Source of the DNA: Stenotrophomonas indicatrix | GTDB taxonomy: Bacteria > Pseudomonadota > Gammaproteobacteria > Xanthomonadales > Xanthomonadaceae | DNA: 64,000 nucleotides | Direction: 5' to 3' | Assembly (NCBI RefSeq): GCF_002750975.1 | Contig: NZ_PEJS01000001.1 | Span: 1,798,001-1,862,000, forward strand | In this document: positions 56,096 through 64,000 of the stretch, one piece after another | How positions within the stretch are numbered: position 1 is the stretch's first letter | Layout: each line of letters opens with the position of its first letter | The notes under the pieces: model-generated | The model's input: the letters and a program-made list of their open reading frames with translations, nothing else | Told to the model about the DNA's origin: nothing | Database searches by the model: none | Translations under genes and position numbers: made by a program

Positions 56096-56770
56096 ATGGA
56101 ACGTAGATTCGGGGTGGTACCCGTTGTTTTTATCTCCGCGTGCACATTTGCCGCTGGCGCGGCAGCTAGCTGGTACGGATTCGGCGCGCCGCGTGGAGTA
56201 GATCTTGTTGCAGATAACGGCAGCACCGCCGACTGGGTGGCTGCCATCTCTACTTGCGTTGTTGGCCTTGGTGCGTGCTGGTTCGCCTACGAGGCCAACC
56301 GACATCGTCGCGATGAAGTTGCGCGGCAGGAGGCGCGAGATCGAGTAGCCCGAAATGCGCGCCTTTCCTTGATACTCGATGCTGCGATTACATACGTGTG
56401 CGTTGAGGGGGCCGTCATAAGCTTCAGAGACCCGGCGGCAGCACGTAGGGGCTTCGACGACGTGAAGATGGCCCTTGATGTGAGTGCCAAGCTTCGAACT
56501 CGCCATAATTGGGCGAGTTTCGACAAGTCGGTACTGGACGATGCCACGATCATGGATCTGAGTAGGCTGGAATCGCTTCAAATTCAGTTTGACGACATCG
56601 CCGGCGACTTTCTCGCCATGTATGCCGAAGATCCGGCGCGGTTCGACCCGGATAAATGTGGCGGCCTTCGTAACCTCATCGAGACAGCATCGAGCATGCG
56701 TGTCGCCGCGGAACGGGTAATCGCAGACGTCCAGGCGCTTCGGAAGATCGACGTACCATCCTTCGCGTAG
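56096..56770 (+). CDS. Phage accessory protein with two membrane helices and a helical cytoplasmic domain
   Basis: 224 residues. Helices at about 8-30 and 45-68 are followed by a long alpha-helical domain with the charged stretch YEANRHRRDEVARQEARDRV. It is transcribed against the structural genes and lies beside the regulator, a typical site for lysogenic-conversion genes. I do not recognise the family. Confidence 0.65.
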   Translation: MERRFGVVPVVFISACTFAAGAAASWYGFGAPRGVDLVADNGSTADWVAAISTCVVGLGACWFAYEANRHRRDEVARQEARDRVARNARLSLILDAAITYVCVEGAVISFRDPAAARRGFDDVKMALDVSAKLRTRHNWASFDKSVLDDATIMDLSRLESLQIQFDDIAGDFLAMYAEDPARFDPDKCGGLRNLIETASSMRVAAERVIADVQALRKIDVPSFA

Positions 56771-56889
56771 TTGCATCGGTGAATTGCGCATCGTGTGGCC
56801 CTACCCCCCCCCCAAGGAACCCGCCAGCGGCCTTGGGGTGCCGGTGGCGGGGATGTTCAAGGTCAATGAACATCGGGTGCATGTATATT

Positions 56890-56915
56890 CCCCTTGAACA
56901 GAGCCTGTCAAGGGG
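56890..56915. promoter_or_regulatory. Operator palindrome and promoter of the phage regulator
   Basis: CCCCTTGAACAG, two bases, CCTGTCAAGGGG: a near-perfect inverted repeat directly before the regulator ATG. TATATT (56884-56889) beside it can serve as -10, placing the start inside the palindrome. A second TTCAAGGTCAATGAACAT half-site lies at about 56856. This fits autorepression. Confidence 0.6.
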
Positions 56916-56916
56916 C

Positions 56917-57405
56917 ATGAACATGCAGGACATCAATTCGCTGCTCGACGCGTGCAAGGTCGCAGCAGGCGTAGGTAGCGATAACCAGCTGGCGGCGGCA
57001 CTTGGCGTCGGCCGCTCAGCTATCAGCAATTACAGGCACGCAAGGGCGTTACCGGACCCGGTGGTCTGCGCAACCATCGCCGGATTAAGCGGAATTCCAT
57101 TGGCGCGTGTCCTGGGGATCGTCGGCGAGGCGCGTGCAATCAGCCGAGAAGAAAAGGCGGTATGGCGCAAGTTGGCCGCAACCGCCATGGCGCTGTGCCT
57201 GGCCGTTGGGTTTGCCCTACCCCAGAAAGCTCAGGCCGCTGCTACGGGCTTCGATAAGGCCGCAGTCTATACATTATGCGAAATGCCATATCTGCCGTTG
57301 TTGGCTTCGTTGGCTCTGCTTGGCAATGGCTGCGGCTCTGGCTCGGCTCTTGCCTCCCTGTTCGTTCCCCCGACAAGGGCGAGCTCGCAGCATGATCAAG
57401 ATTGA
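56917..57405 (+). CDS. Phage helix-turn-helix regulator with C-terminal hydrophobic segment, spanning the attachment site
   Basis: 162 residues. N-terminal Xre-like HTH (VGSDNQLAAALGVGRSAISNYR). A hydrophobic stretch (KLAATAMALCLAVGFALPQKAQA) follows, as in DUF3693 phage proteins. The second attachment site (57268-57284) falls inside the coding sequence, so the C-terminus here is supplied by the following remnant. The prophage's own 3' end lies at 49727-49845 beside dif. GGGG precedes the ATG within the operator. Confidence 0.8.
   Translation: MNMQDINSLLDACKVAAGVGSDNQLAAALGVGRSAISNYRHARALPDPVVCATIAGLSGIPLARVLGIVGEARAISREEKAVWRKLAATAMALCLAVGFALPQKAQAAATGFDKAAVYTLCEMPYLPLLASLALLGNGCGSGSALASLFVPPTRASSQHDQD
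57268..57284. other. Right prophage junction: dif-like site lacking the XerD arm
   Basis: TATACA (centre) and TTATGCGAAAT (XerC arm) are identical to dif, but the XerD-arm position (57257-57267, AGGCCGCAGTC) does not match. This is the arrangement of XerC-first phage attachment sites of the CTX/VGJ kind. Confidence 0.82.
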
Positions 57406-57478
57406 TCCGCACGACCGCATAGATCTAACCGGCCCTTGGGCCGGTTGTCGCGCCAGCGCGTGTGAGGCGCACCCGTAA
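57392..57478 (+). pseudogene. Deletion remnant of the DUF3653-like phage gene
   Basis: Begins MIKIDPHDRIDLTG like the intact gene at 49846, then jumps into the old 3' end in another frame (WAGCRASACEAHP) and stops. The middle of about 300 bases is gone. Confidence 0.8.
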
Positions 57479-57488
57479 GGTGCAGCCC

Positions 57489-58037
57489 CTACACCCCGGC
57501 AGTTCTAAAAATCGGCCCCCACGCGGTGACAATGACGCAGATCACGACTGCAAGGGCCTGGACCATGCAGAGGGTTTTAGTCCACTCAACTGCACGGATT
57601 AAAGTATCCCGGCTGGCTATGTCGAGAGGCTTCTCAAGGACGCCCCTTATCCGGCGGCGCAGGTGCCAAGGCAATAGATGGACAATTGCGAGCTGGACGC
57701 CTTGTGGCAAAGGGTCAACGTGTGACGGCATCTTGTCGCCAAATGTTTGAATAGCCTGTTCGTATGCGCCCCGAGCGGCATTGTGGCTAATTAGGCGATA
57801 TTTGACCCAGAAGCCCAGCATTATGCTGAGGCCAAGGGTGTTCAAGAGCGGAAGAACTCCGCTGCCCACAACGAGCGTCACGCCGTCTGGATTGGAGAGC
57901 ACGAGGGCGAAGGCTGCAGCGCAGCCACCCGTAATCCAAGCGGAAAACTGCCCAGCCTCTTTGGCTACGCTAAATGCGGCCGCCCTGCAAATTACGACCG
58001 CGGCCGCCTTCTCCCCCTCGGTTGATGAAGTGCTCAT
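57489..58037 (-). CDS. Phage-borne three-helix membrane protein (family A, copy 2)
   Basis: 182 residues from MSTSSTEGEKAA, with GGGGAAAGG directly before the ATG. An ATG 17 codons earlier is weaker. Helices at about 28-50, 58-80 and 155-180. Homologous by eye with the product of 50772-51329, in the same position relative to the DUF3653-like gene. Survives intact in an otherwise deleted prophage, which suggests that the gene is kept by selection. Confidence 0.7.
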   Translation of the reverse strand: MSTSSTEGEKAAAVVICRAAAFSVAKEAGQFSAWITGGCAAAFALVLSNPDGVTLVVGSGVLPLLNTLGLSIMLGFWVKYRLISHNAARGAYEQAIQTFGDKMPSHVDPLPQGVQLAIVHLLPWHLRRRIRGVLEKPLDIASRDTLIRAVEWTKTLCMVQALAVVICVIVTAWGPIFRTAGV

Positions 58038-58075
58038 CCTTTCCCCTTGCGTTCGGCTTAGATGATCAAGGAATC

Positions 58076-58204
58076 CTAATGCCGACATAACGTAGACATA
58101 GGCCGTTCACTAACAGAGATGACTGCACCCAGCATAGAGCCAGGCGATGCGTGTACGACCTGAGTGGATGCAAGCTGACTGTCGATGAATCGCGACTTCT
58201 TCAT
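58076..58204 (-). mobile_element. Remnant of an IS3-type insertion sequence (5' end of orfA)
   Basis: GAGGAGATCCC then ATG AAG AAG begins MKKSRFIDSQ, the usual first residues of IS3-family OrfA. After ten codons the similarity ends and a chance frame runs to a TAG. Upstream (58205-58260, minus) the sequence AAGTGGAATTTTCTCGTAAC looks like the leader inside an IS3-type left end. The rest of the element is absent. Confidence 0.6.
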
Positions 58205-58365
58205 GGGATCTCCTCGGGTTAGGTTACGAGAAAATTCCACTTCTGGCTGCGGCCAACCTGCGGGGGATTACCCAAGGCTCTGGCTTTGAACAGCGTCGTA
58301 GGGACGGTGCAGGGTGGCAGTTCGACCAGGTAGGCCAAGAAGTGCTAATCCAGCTAACCGTAAGC

Positions 58366-59058
58366 TTAATGATCCAGGGCGCCGTGCGCGAGCCTTCCCT
58401 TCACCTCCAACAGCGCGAAATCCAATATCTGATAGGCCACCCGTACCGCAGTGGCGTGGCCGGCCGCGACGACAAACAGCCCGGCGAACGAGATTGTGGC
58501 AGCAATGGCTGGGAAGATGCTCGCCTTCAAAGTGTCCGGCGAAATAGCCGGGGAAAGCACGCGTGCCGTGACAAGCCAAAACAAGGCACCCCAGAGGATG
58601 CCAACAAACCAGTTGAAACGCGCCATTCGCTCGGTCGTTTGCGTTTTCACGAGTTGCACCCCGGAGGACAAACGCTCCAACTCCGCCTGATCCTTCACGA
58701 ATTCCTCGATAGCGCCTGCAAGCATTCCAATAGACCTTGCGGTGACACCAGCAAGGACCGTCCGAGTAGGAAGGCCGAAGTAGACGCTAACAACGCTCAG
58801 CGCGAGCGCGGCGAGGACCATGACAGGATCGAAGGCCGTCTCGAGAAGGAAGAGTCCAATCACGAAGATGAGCGTAAGGACGAAGATCCAGAGCAGACGT
58901 TTCCAGATGATGCCGAAGCCACTCATGACTAACCATGGGCCGACTAAAAGCTCTTCTGAAAGTGCGCGCAGCCCGTCTTCCTTCACCCAAAGCGGTGGTC
59001 GGTCGACGACCGCGTATTCCGCGAGCCTGACTACTGACCGGATCTTCTCAAACTCCAT
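58366..59058 (-). CDS. Hypothetical membrane protein, low GC
   Basis: 230 residues. Four membrane helices in two pairs (about 55-95 and 150-195), a cytoplasmic middle (ARSIGMLAGAIEEFVKDQAELERL) and a soluble N-terminus. No family recognised. Composition resembles the prophage accessory genes, and it lies between the IS remnant and core genes, so it is probably also acquired. The 328 bases before it (58,038-58,365) hold only the IS remnant. Confidence 0.65.
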   Translation of the reverse strand: MEFEKIRSVVRLAEYAVVDRPPLWVKEDGLRALSEELLVGPWLVMSGFGIIWKRLLWIFVLTLIFVIGLFLLETAFDPVMVLAALALSVVSVYFGLPTRTVLAGVTARSIGMLAGAIEEFVKDQAELERLSSGVQLVKTQTTERMARFNWFVGILWGALFWLVTARVLSPAISPDTLKASIFPAIAATISFAGLFVVAAGHATAVRVAYQILDFALLEVKGRLAHGALDH

Positions 59059-59224
59059 TTCCCCTCCTTTGAATCACCCAGCTCCTTCAAGACCCAGCAG
59101 GTCTGCTCTGGGTCGGATAAGGCCCGAGCCAAGTGCCGCGACGCGTCACGACCGATCAACGCCCCATTGGCGCCCCACCCCACTCCCCCTATAGTGCCAG
59201 TCCTTACAAGGACCAGGCACCAAT

Positions 59225-59980
59225 ATGCCCTACATCGGAATCGGACTCCACGTACTGGCAGCCATCTACTTCGCGGTCCACGCCATCCGCTCAGGCCAGA
59301 GCCTCTACTGGCTGATCCTGCTCTTCTCGTTCCCTCTGCTGGGCAGCGTCGTCTATTTCCTGGCGATCTACTTCCCGGAAGCCCGCAATTCGCGCGGCGC
59401 GCGGCAGGCAATCCGCTCCGCAAAGCAGCTCATGGACCCGGGCCAGGACCTGCGTAACGCACGCGCTGAGCTGTCGCGAACGCCCACCGTACAGAACCGG
59501 GTTCGTCTTGGCATGACGCTGCTGGATGCAGGCCAAGCGGATGAAGCCAGGACCCTGCTTGAGCAGGCGGTCAGCTCGCCACTGGGTGACGACCCCTACA
59601 TCCTTACTGGTCTGGCGCGTGCCCGCCTCGAGTCCGGGCACGCCGCGCTTGCAGTCGAAACGCTGGACGGCCTGTTCGCCCGCCATCCGGATGTGCGCCG
59701 CAAGCCGGAACAGACCCTGCTCTATGCGCAGGCACTGGCCGCCGCCCAAGCAACTGGCACCCGCGCCGCGTTCGAGCGTGCGGTTGAATGCGGAAACGAT
59801 GCGGCCGCCCGCTGCCTGTACGCCGAGTGGCTGATGGCACAACCGCAGCCCGCTGATCGCGAGCGAGCCCGTGACCTGTTGGACAGCATCATCGACGATG
59901 CCCAGCATTGGTCACACCACGCGCGCGCCCACAATGCCGCATGGCTGGAACGGACCAAAGCAGCATTGAAGGGCTACTGA
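59225..59980 (+). CDS. Membrane-anchored TPR protein
   Basis: 251 residues. Two N-terminal helices (about 3-20 and 28-50, YWLILLFSFPLLGSVVYFLA) resemble a PLDc_N anchor. TPR-like repeats follow (NRVRLGMTLLDAGQADEARTL, DPYILTGLARARLESGHAAL). Probably a scaffold on the cytoplasmic face. High GC and regular codon use mark the return to core chromosome. Confidence 0.8.
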   Translation: MPYIGIGLHVLAAIYFAVHAIRSGQSLYWLILLFSFPLLGSVVYFLAIYFPEARNSRGARQAIRSAKQLMDPGQDLRNARAELSRTPTVQNRVRLGMTLLDAGQADEARTLLEQAVSSPLGDDPYILTGLARARLESGHAALAVETLDGLFARHPDVRRKPEQTLLYAQALAAAQATGTRAAFERAVECGNDAAARCLYAEWLMAQPQPADRERARDLLDSIIDDAQHWSHHARAHNAAWLERTKAALKGY

Positions 59981-60225
59981 CGACTGGAAATCCTGGACAA
60001 CGCTGTCGCATTCGCCTCGACCTCAGTCCGACTAGGCGGATGCCGACAGCACGCAGAACTGCACTTTTGATGCCGGGGACGGCCTTGCAGGCCAAGCCTC
60101 TAGCGCCCTTCCCCGCCATACAACGATTCTGAAAACGTCGAAAACGGCGACGGCATTGCCCTTACTGTATTGGCATCGCGCGCAACCGGGCGTATTCCTT
60201 GCCATGCCACCGAACACCGGTGGTC

Positions 60226-60435
60226 GGGCTTCGAAACCCCGGTTGTACGCTGATGTTTACGCTTGCCAGCCGGCACCACCGCGCGTGGTGCCGGCTGGCA
60301 ATCCGTCTGCCGGCTATGGCGGGCGGTGCGTGGGGGCCTTGTGCCCGCCGGTTTAGCGTACGCCGGGTTTCGAACCACGCATCGTCCGCCACCTTTATCG
60401 GTGGCGGCTTCTGCCTGCACGCAAGGAGCCCCGCC
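60226..60435 (+). other. Possible structured RNA leader
   Basis: A 17-pair perfect hairpin (TTGCCAGCCGGCACCAC-cgcgc-inverse, 60263-60301), a hairpin GGCGGGC..GCCCGCC (60315-60348) and a terminal one CCGCCACC-TTTAT-GGTGGCGG type (about 60390-60411). The outer arms (GCTTCGAAACCCCGGTTGTACGC-type, about 60229-60250, with GCGTACGCCGGGTTTCGA, 60356-60373) are largely complementary and enclose the first two. AAGGAG of the next gene follows. The region 59,981-60,225 shows nothing else. Confidence 0.55.
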
Positions 60436-60786
60436 ATGACCTACTCCCCCGCCCCACAGCCCATCCACGAGGCGCCCTCGGCCGGGCCTACCGTGGATCC
60501 CAACACCCTCATCGCGCTGCTGCACAGCATCGGCTCGGGCGTGGCCGCCAACGGCCAGCCCTGGCCAGAGCGGCATCAGCTGCGCGGCCGGCAGATGGCG
60601 CTGGCCGATGCCGACTGCTCGCTGACGGGCCTGCGCGTGGTGCTGGAAGTGCTGCTGGCGGCAGAACGCACCCGCCAGAACGGCGAGCCGGAGCAGTACG
60701 TCGGCGACCGGGTGATGGAAGGGCTGATCATGGCCGGCATGGGGCTCGCAGCCCACGCAAGCGAACGGCTGCAGCCTGCAGACTGA
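60436..60786 (+). CDS. Hypothetical protein behind the structured leader
   Basis: 116 residues, MTYSPAPQPIHEAP..., soluble, mostly helical (ADCSLTGLRVVLEVLLAAERT). AAGGAG stands eight bases upstream. The frame stays open through the whole leader region, but I judge that part to be RNA structure and not protein. Vague likeness to small DUF3077-type proteins; not reliable. Confidence 0.7.
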   Translation: MTYSPAPQPIHEAPSAGPTVDPNTLIALLHSIGSGVAANGQPWPERHQLRGRQMALADADCSLTGLRVVLEVLLAAERTRQNGEPEQYVGDRVMEGLIMAGMGLAAHASERLQPAD

Positions 60787-60810
60787 AGGGTCACTTCGGT
60801 GGGGCCTGAA

Positions 60811-61287
60811 ATGAAGGTGCGCCACGGGGTGATGTGGGCGCTCTTTCTGGCGCTGGTCGTTGCCGTACAGATGCATTTGCCAGAGCCTGTTGAGCCGGAA
60901 GTGCTCGCGTACCGTGATGTACCCGATGAGACATTCTGGATGCTGCGACGCCACGCGCTTCGATTCGCAGAGGCGCGGGCACGGGAGGGCTTCGAGTTCC
61001 TGGAGGGGACGCCCGCTTCGGCGTCCTTCCAGATCCTGTGCAAGGGTGCGCCGGTGCTGCACGTAGAGAGGCAGCCGCCGCTTCTGCTGATCCGGATTGC
61101 GCTGGGTACCGAGCATCGGGCGCCTGCGATCTACCCCCTGCAGGCCACGCTGCAGTGGCCACTGGTGCCGTTGACCTATCTGGAGCAGGTCCTGTCTGGC
61201 GTGCAGGACCCTGCGCTGCAGGATCGGCTGCTACTGACGCTTGCTGGCGATGTGCCTGAGGATGAGCGGTGTGGCGTGCGGAGGTAG
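60811..61287 (+). CDS. Hypothetical protein with N-terminal membrane anchor
   Basis: 158 residues from [20 protein letters not shown], an anchor or signal sequence, then a soluble mixed domain with a single cysteine pair far apart (FQILCKG, DERCGVR). GGTGGGG precedes the ATG. A GTG four codons upstream is possible. No family recognised. Confidence 0.65.
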   Translation: MKVRHGVMWALFLALVVAVQMHLPEPVEPEVLAYRDVPDETFWMLRRHALRFAEARAREGFEFLEGTPASASFQILCKGAPVLHVERQPPLLLIRIALGTEHRAPAIYPLQATLQWPLVPLTYLEQVLSGVQDPALQDRLLLTLAGDVPEDERCGVRR

Positions 61288-61314
61288 TAGTACAACCCCG
61301 GCGACGCCAACGCC

Positions 61315-63966
61315 TCACCCACCCTGCCCCAGCTCGCGCGCAAGGAACGGCGCCGTCCTGCTGCCCTTGGCGCGCGCCACCTGCTGCGGCGTTCCCTTCG
61401 CCACGATGGTGCCGCCCGCAGCACCTGCGCCAGGCCCAACGTCAATCACCCAGTCCGCCTGCACGACCGCGCGCATGTCATGCTCGATCATCACCACCGT
61501 ATTGCCCGCGTCCACCAGTCGCTGCAGCTGCACCAGCAGCCTGTCCGCGTCCGATGCATGCAGGCCGGTGGTGGGTTCGTCCAGTACGTAGAGCGTGCGC
61601 CCGCGCTGGCTGCGCTGCAGCTCGGTCGCCAGTTTGATGCGCTGTGCTTCGCCGCCTGAGAGCTCCGTGGCTGGCTGGCCCAGCCTCAGATAGCCCAGGC
61701 CGATCTCCTGCAGCAGTTGCAGCGGGCGGGCAATGGCCTCTTCCTCGATGAAGAACGTGTGCGCCTGGTCCACCGTCATCTGCAGGACCTCGGCGATGTT
61801 GCGCTCATTCCACAGCACCTTCAGCGTCGCCTCGTTGTAGCGGGCGCCATGGCAGGTGGGGCACGGCGCATAGACGCTGGGCATGAACAGCAGTTCGACG
61901 CTGACGAAACCTTCGCCTTCGCAGGTCTCGCATCGGCCCTTGGCCACGTTGAACGAGAAACGGCCGGCATCGAAACGCCGGCGGCGCGCGGCGGGCGTGG
62001 CGGCGAACAGCTTGCGCACGTGGTCGAACAGGCCGGTATAGGTGGCCAGGTTGGAGCGTGGCGTGCGGCCGATGGGCTTCTGGTCCACCTGCACTACCCG
62101 CTGGATGGCGTCCACATCGCCGGCCAACCGGCCTCGGGTCGCTTCGATCACGGTCGGCGCGTCGGTGGGCGCACTCTCGGCGCTGTTGTCCTCGGGCTCA
62201 TGCCCCAGGTGCAGCAGCACCAGCTCGGGCAGTGCCTGCGCCATCAGGCTGGATTTGCCCGACCCCGAAATGCCGGTCACTGCGGTCAGCAACCCCAGCG
62301 GCACCTGCGCGTCCACACCCTGCAGGTTATGGCGGTGGATGCCCTTCAGCTCCAGCCAGCTGCTGGCGCTGCGCTGCCGACTGGCGGCCGCGGGCACCTG
62401 GTCGAACAGATACCGGGCGGTGCGCGACTCCTGGACCTTTCGCAGGCCGTCGGGCTCGCCACTGTAGAGAACGCGCCCGCCGTGCTCACCCGCCTCCGGG
62501 CCAACATCCACCAGCCACTGCGCGCGGCGCATCAGCTCCAGGTCGTGTTCGACAACGAACACCGAGTTTCCGCCGTCGCGCAACCGGTCCAGCGCGTCGT
62601 ACAGCGCCTGGCTGTCGGCGGGGTGCAGGCCGGCCGAGGGTTCATCAAGCACGTACAGCACGCCAAACAGCAACGAGCTGAGCTGCGTGGCCAGCCGCAG
62701 GCGCTGCAGTTCGCCGGCCGACAGGGTTGGCGTGGCGCGATCCAGCGAGAGGTACCCCAGGCCCAGGCCTCGCAGCTGGTGTACACGCGCCATGACGCCG
62801 CCTGCCAGCCGCTGCGCGGCCAAGCGCTTCTCTTCTGACAGGGCCGAGGTCAGCCGCACGTCGGGGGCCCCAGCATGGACAGGGCGGCCGCTTGCAGCCC
62901 GCTGCGTGCGATCGCGTTTCGTGGCGCTGCCGCTGGTACGCGCGCCGCGGCTGTGCGCGCTGAAATCGCCCTGCGCGATGGGCCCCAGCAGGTCCGCCAA
63001 CTGGTCCAGCGGCAACCGCATGAACTCGCCGATATCCACACCGGCAAAGGTGACCGAAAGCGCTTCCGGCTTCAGGCGCTTTCCGTGGCAGGCCGGGCAC
63101 AACCTGCCTTCCATGTAGCGTGAAACGCGCTTGCGCATCAGTGCGCTCTGGGTGTTGGCAAAGGTGTGCAGCACGTAGCGGCGCGCACCGGTATAGGTGC
63201 CCATGTAGCTGGGTTCCAGCTTGCGCTTCAGTGCGGCACGGGTCTCTGCGGGCGTGAAGCCGGCATAGACCGGCACGGTTGGCGTTTCCTCGGTGAACAG
63301 GATCCAGTCGCGGTCCTTCTTCGGCAGCTTCTTCCACGGCACGTCGATGTCGTAGCCCAGCGTGACCAGGATGTCGCGCAGGTTCTGGCCATGCCATGCC
63401 GGCGGCCAGGAGGCGATGGCACGTTCACGGATGCTCAGCGACGGATCCGGAACCATCAGCGCTTCGGTCACCTCGTACACATGCCCCAGGCCGTGGCAGG
63501 TGCTGCAGGCGCCCTGCGGCGTATTGGGCGAGAAGTCCTCGGCGTACAGCATGGGCTGGTTGGCCGGGTAGGCCCCTGCGCGCGAGTACATCATGCGCAC
63601 CAGGCTGGACAGCGTGGTCACGCTGCCCACCGAGGAACGTGCATTGCTGGCGCCGCGCTGCTGCTGCAACGCCACCGCCGGCGGCAGGCCGTCGATGGCA
63701 TCCACATCGGGTACGCCCGCCTGGTCGATCAGGCGCCGCGCGTATGGCGCTACGGACTCGAAGTAGCGCCGCTGCGCCTCGGCAAAGACCGTACCGAAGG
63801 CCAACGACGACTTACCCGACCCCGACACCCCGGAGAACACCACCAGTGCATTGCGCGGAATGGAGACATCGACATTCTTGAGGTTGTGCTCGCGCGCGCC
63901 GCGCACCTCCACGCAACCGCTGGCTGCGGCAGCGCATGAGGATTCACCGAAAGGGTTGTTGGACAT
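61315..63966 (-). CDS. UvrA-family ABC ATPase (UvrA2-like)
   Basis: 883 residues, shorter than housekeeping UvrA (about 940-990). Two ABC modules: Walker A GVSGSGKS and GISGSGKS, signatures [15 protein letters not shown] and [15 protein letters not shown], Walker [10 protein letters not shown](A/T)GLH. Zinc-binding CxxC pairs at [26 protein letters not shown] and [11 protein letters not shown] basic low-complexity insert lies near 350-375. UvrA2 paralogues are linked to DNA-adduct or drug tolerance and often lack the UvrB-binding part. Which applies here needs alignment. Confidence 0.9.
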   Translation of the reverse strand: MSNNPFGESSCAAAASGCVEVRGAREHNLKNVDVSIPRNALVVFSGVSGSGKSSLAFGTVFAEAQRRYFESVAPYARRLIDQAGVPDVDAIDGLPPAVALQQQRGASNARSSVGSVTTLSSLVRMMYSRAGAYPANQPMLYAEDFSPNTPQGACSTCHGLGHVYEVTEALMVPDPSLSIRERAIASWPPAWHGQNLRDILVTLGYDIDVPWKKLPKKDRDWILFTEETPTVPVYAGFTPAETRAALKRKLEPSYMGTYTGARRYVLHTFANTQSALMRKRVSRYMEGRLCPACHGKRLKPEALSVTFAGVDIGEFMRLPLDQLADLLGPIAQGDFSAHSRGARTSGSATKRDRTQRAASGRPVHAGAPDVRLTSALSEEKRLAAQRLAGGVMARVHQLRGLGLGYLSLDRATPTLSAGELQRLRLATQLSSLLFGVLYVLDEPSAGLHPADSQALYDALDRLRDGGNSVFVVEHDLELMRRAQWLVDVGPEAGEHGGRVLYSGEPDGLRKVQESRTARYLFDQVPAAASRQRSASSWLELKGIHRHNLQGVDAQVPLGLLTAVTGISGSGKSSLMAQALPELVLLHLGHEPEDNSAESAPTDAPTVIEATRGRLAGDVDAIQRVVQVDQKPIGRTPRSNLATYTGLFDHVRKLFAATPAARRRRFDAGRFSFNVAKGRCETCEGEGFVSVELLFMPSVYAPCPTCHGARYNEATLKVLWNERNIAEVLQMTVDQAHTFFIEEEAIARPLQLLQEIGLGYLRLGQPATELSGGEAQRIKLATELQRSQRGRTLYVLDEPTTGLHASDADRLLVQLQRLVDAGNTVVMIEHDMRAVVQADWVIDVGPGAGAAGGTIVAKGTPQQVARAKGSRTAPFLARELGQGG

Positions 63967-64000
63967 CGTTGCGTTCCTGCAGGCAGTGAGCGGTGCGCCC

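Larger units (their letters stand above)
49727..57273. mobile_element. Filamentous (inovirus) prophage integrated at dif
   Basis: About 7.55 kb between TTATGCGAAAT at the dif XerC arm and the same sequence at 57274. Minus-strand module: replication initiator, ssDNA-binding protein, coat proteins, adsorption protein, pVI-like and Zot/pI. Plus-strand accessory and regulator genes lie at both ends. There is no integrase, consistent with XerCD use. The regulator gene spans the phage attachment site. Size and order match Stenotrophomonas/Xanthomonas filamentous phages. Confidence 0.9.
57274..58075. mobile_element. Remnant of a second, related filamentous prophage
   Basis: After the junction, 57308-57446 repeats 49762-49900 with few differences. 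The sequence then skips about 300 bases and resumes at CGCCAGCGCGTGTGAGGCG, matching 50202-50221. A family A membrane gene follows in the same slot. All replication and coat genes are missing. The right edge meets an IS remnant. Confidence 0.8.

Noticed and set aside
56804..56813. Run of ten C before the phage regulator
   Set aside because: Noted as a possible slippage tract, but it lies in a non-coding gap away from the operator and promoter and no effect can be argued.
58342..58932. 196-codon plus-strand frame
   Set aside because: Antisense to the four-helix membrane protein gene, strongly charged low-complexity product with no start signals.
60199..60435. 79-codon N-terminal extension of the small protein at 60436
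   Set aside because: The region is dominated by nested inverted repeats and the ribosome-binding site lies right before the inner ATG; the open frame is probably incidental.

Overview
The window looks like a piece of a Stenotrophomonas chromosome, most probably the S. maltophilia complex. This is inferred from three things: GC-rich gammaproteobacterial genes with xanthomonad synteny, many short GTAG-headed palindromes of the SMAG REP type scattered between genes, and a filamentous prophage sitting at a dif site. No ribosomal RNA, tRNA or CRISPR array was seen.

Positions 1-14.5k are the edge of a flagellar/chemotaxis locus: flgC (cut by the window edge), flgB, cheV, flgA, flgM and flgN. It carries readable sigma-54 and sigma-28 promoters. 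Next come three signalling proteins resembling the RavS/RavR/RavA system of Xanthomonas, a large PAS-GGDEF-EAL protein, small conserved proteins and a chemotaxis transducer. Positions 14.5k-25k hold hflD, mnmA, a frameshifted NUDIX (nudJ-like) gene, and an N-degron cluster (clpS, clpA, aat) with infA, with an APH(6)-like kinase gene between clpS and clpA. Positions 25k-35k hold a secreted amidase, trxB, ftsK, a transglutaminase-like protein, lolA, rarA and a DUF805 gene. Positions 36k-41.5k form a probable Fur-controlled operon: esterase, secreted beta-propeller and a haem-type ABC importer (hmuTUV). Positions 42.3k-44.8k hold an EF-G paralogue behind an elaborate leader with two short ORFs, a terminator-like hairpin and a further hairpin. 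An AT-hook-like protein, SapC and an EvgS/BvgS-like kinase-regulator pair follow.

At 49,710-49,737 there is a good chromosomal dif site. GGGCAGGG (KOPS-like) octamers point towards it from the left and flip orientation to its right, so the replication terminus probably lies here. A filamentous prophage of about 7.5 kb (49,727-57,273) is integrated at dif and has a complete set of replication, coat, adsorption and Zot/pI genes. A remnant of a second, related prophage follows directly. Both carry a homologous three-helix membrane protein gene in the same accessory slot. An IS3-type remnant and another membrane protein gene separate this from chromosomal genes (TPR protein, two hypothetical proteins and a UvrA paralogue).

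The most interesting material is the EF-G leader, the paired prophage accessory membrane proteins, the tandem dif-integrated elements, the structured leader at 60.2-60.4 kb, the frameshifted nudJ and a recurrent arrangement of -10 boxes placed exactly as leaderless mRNAs would need.
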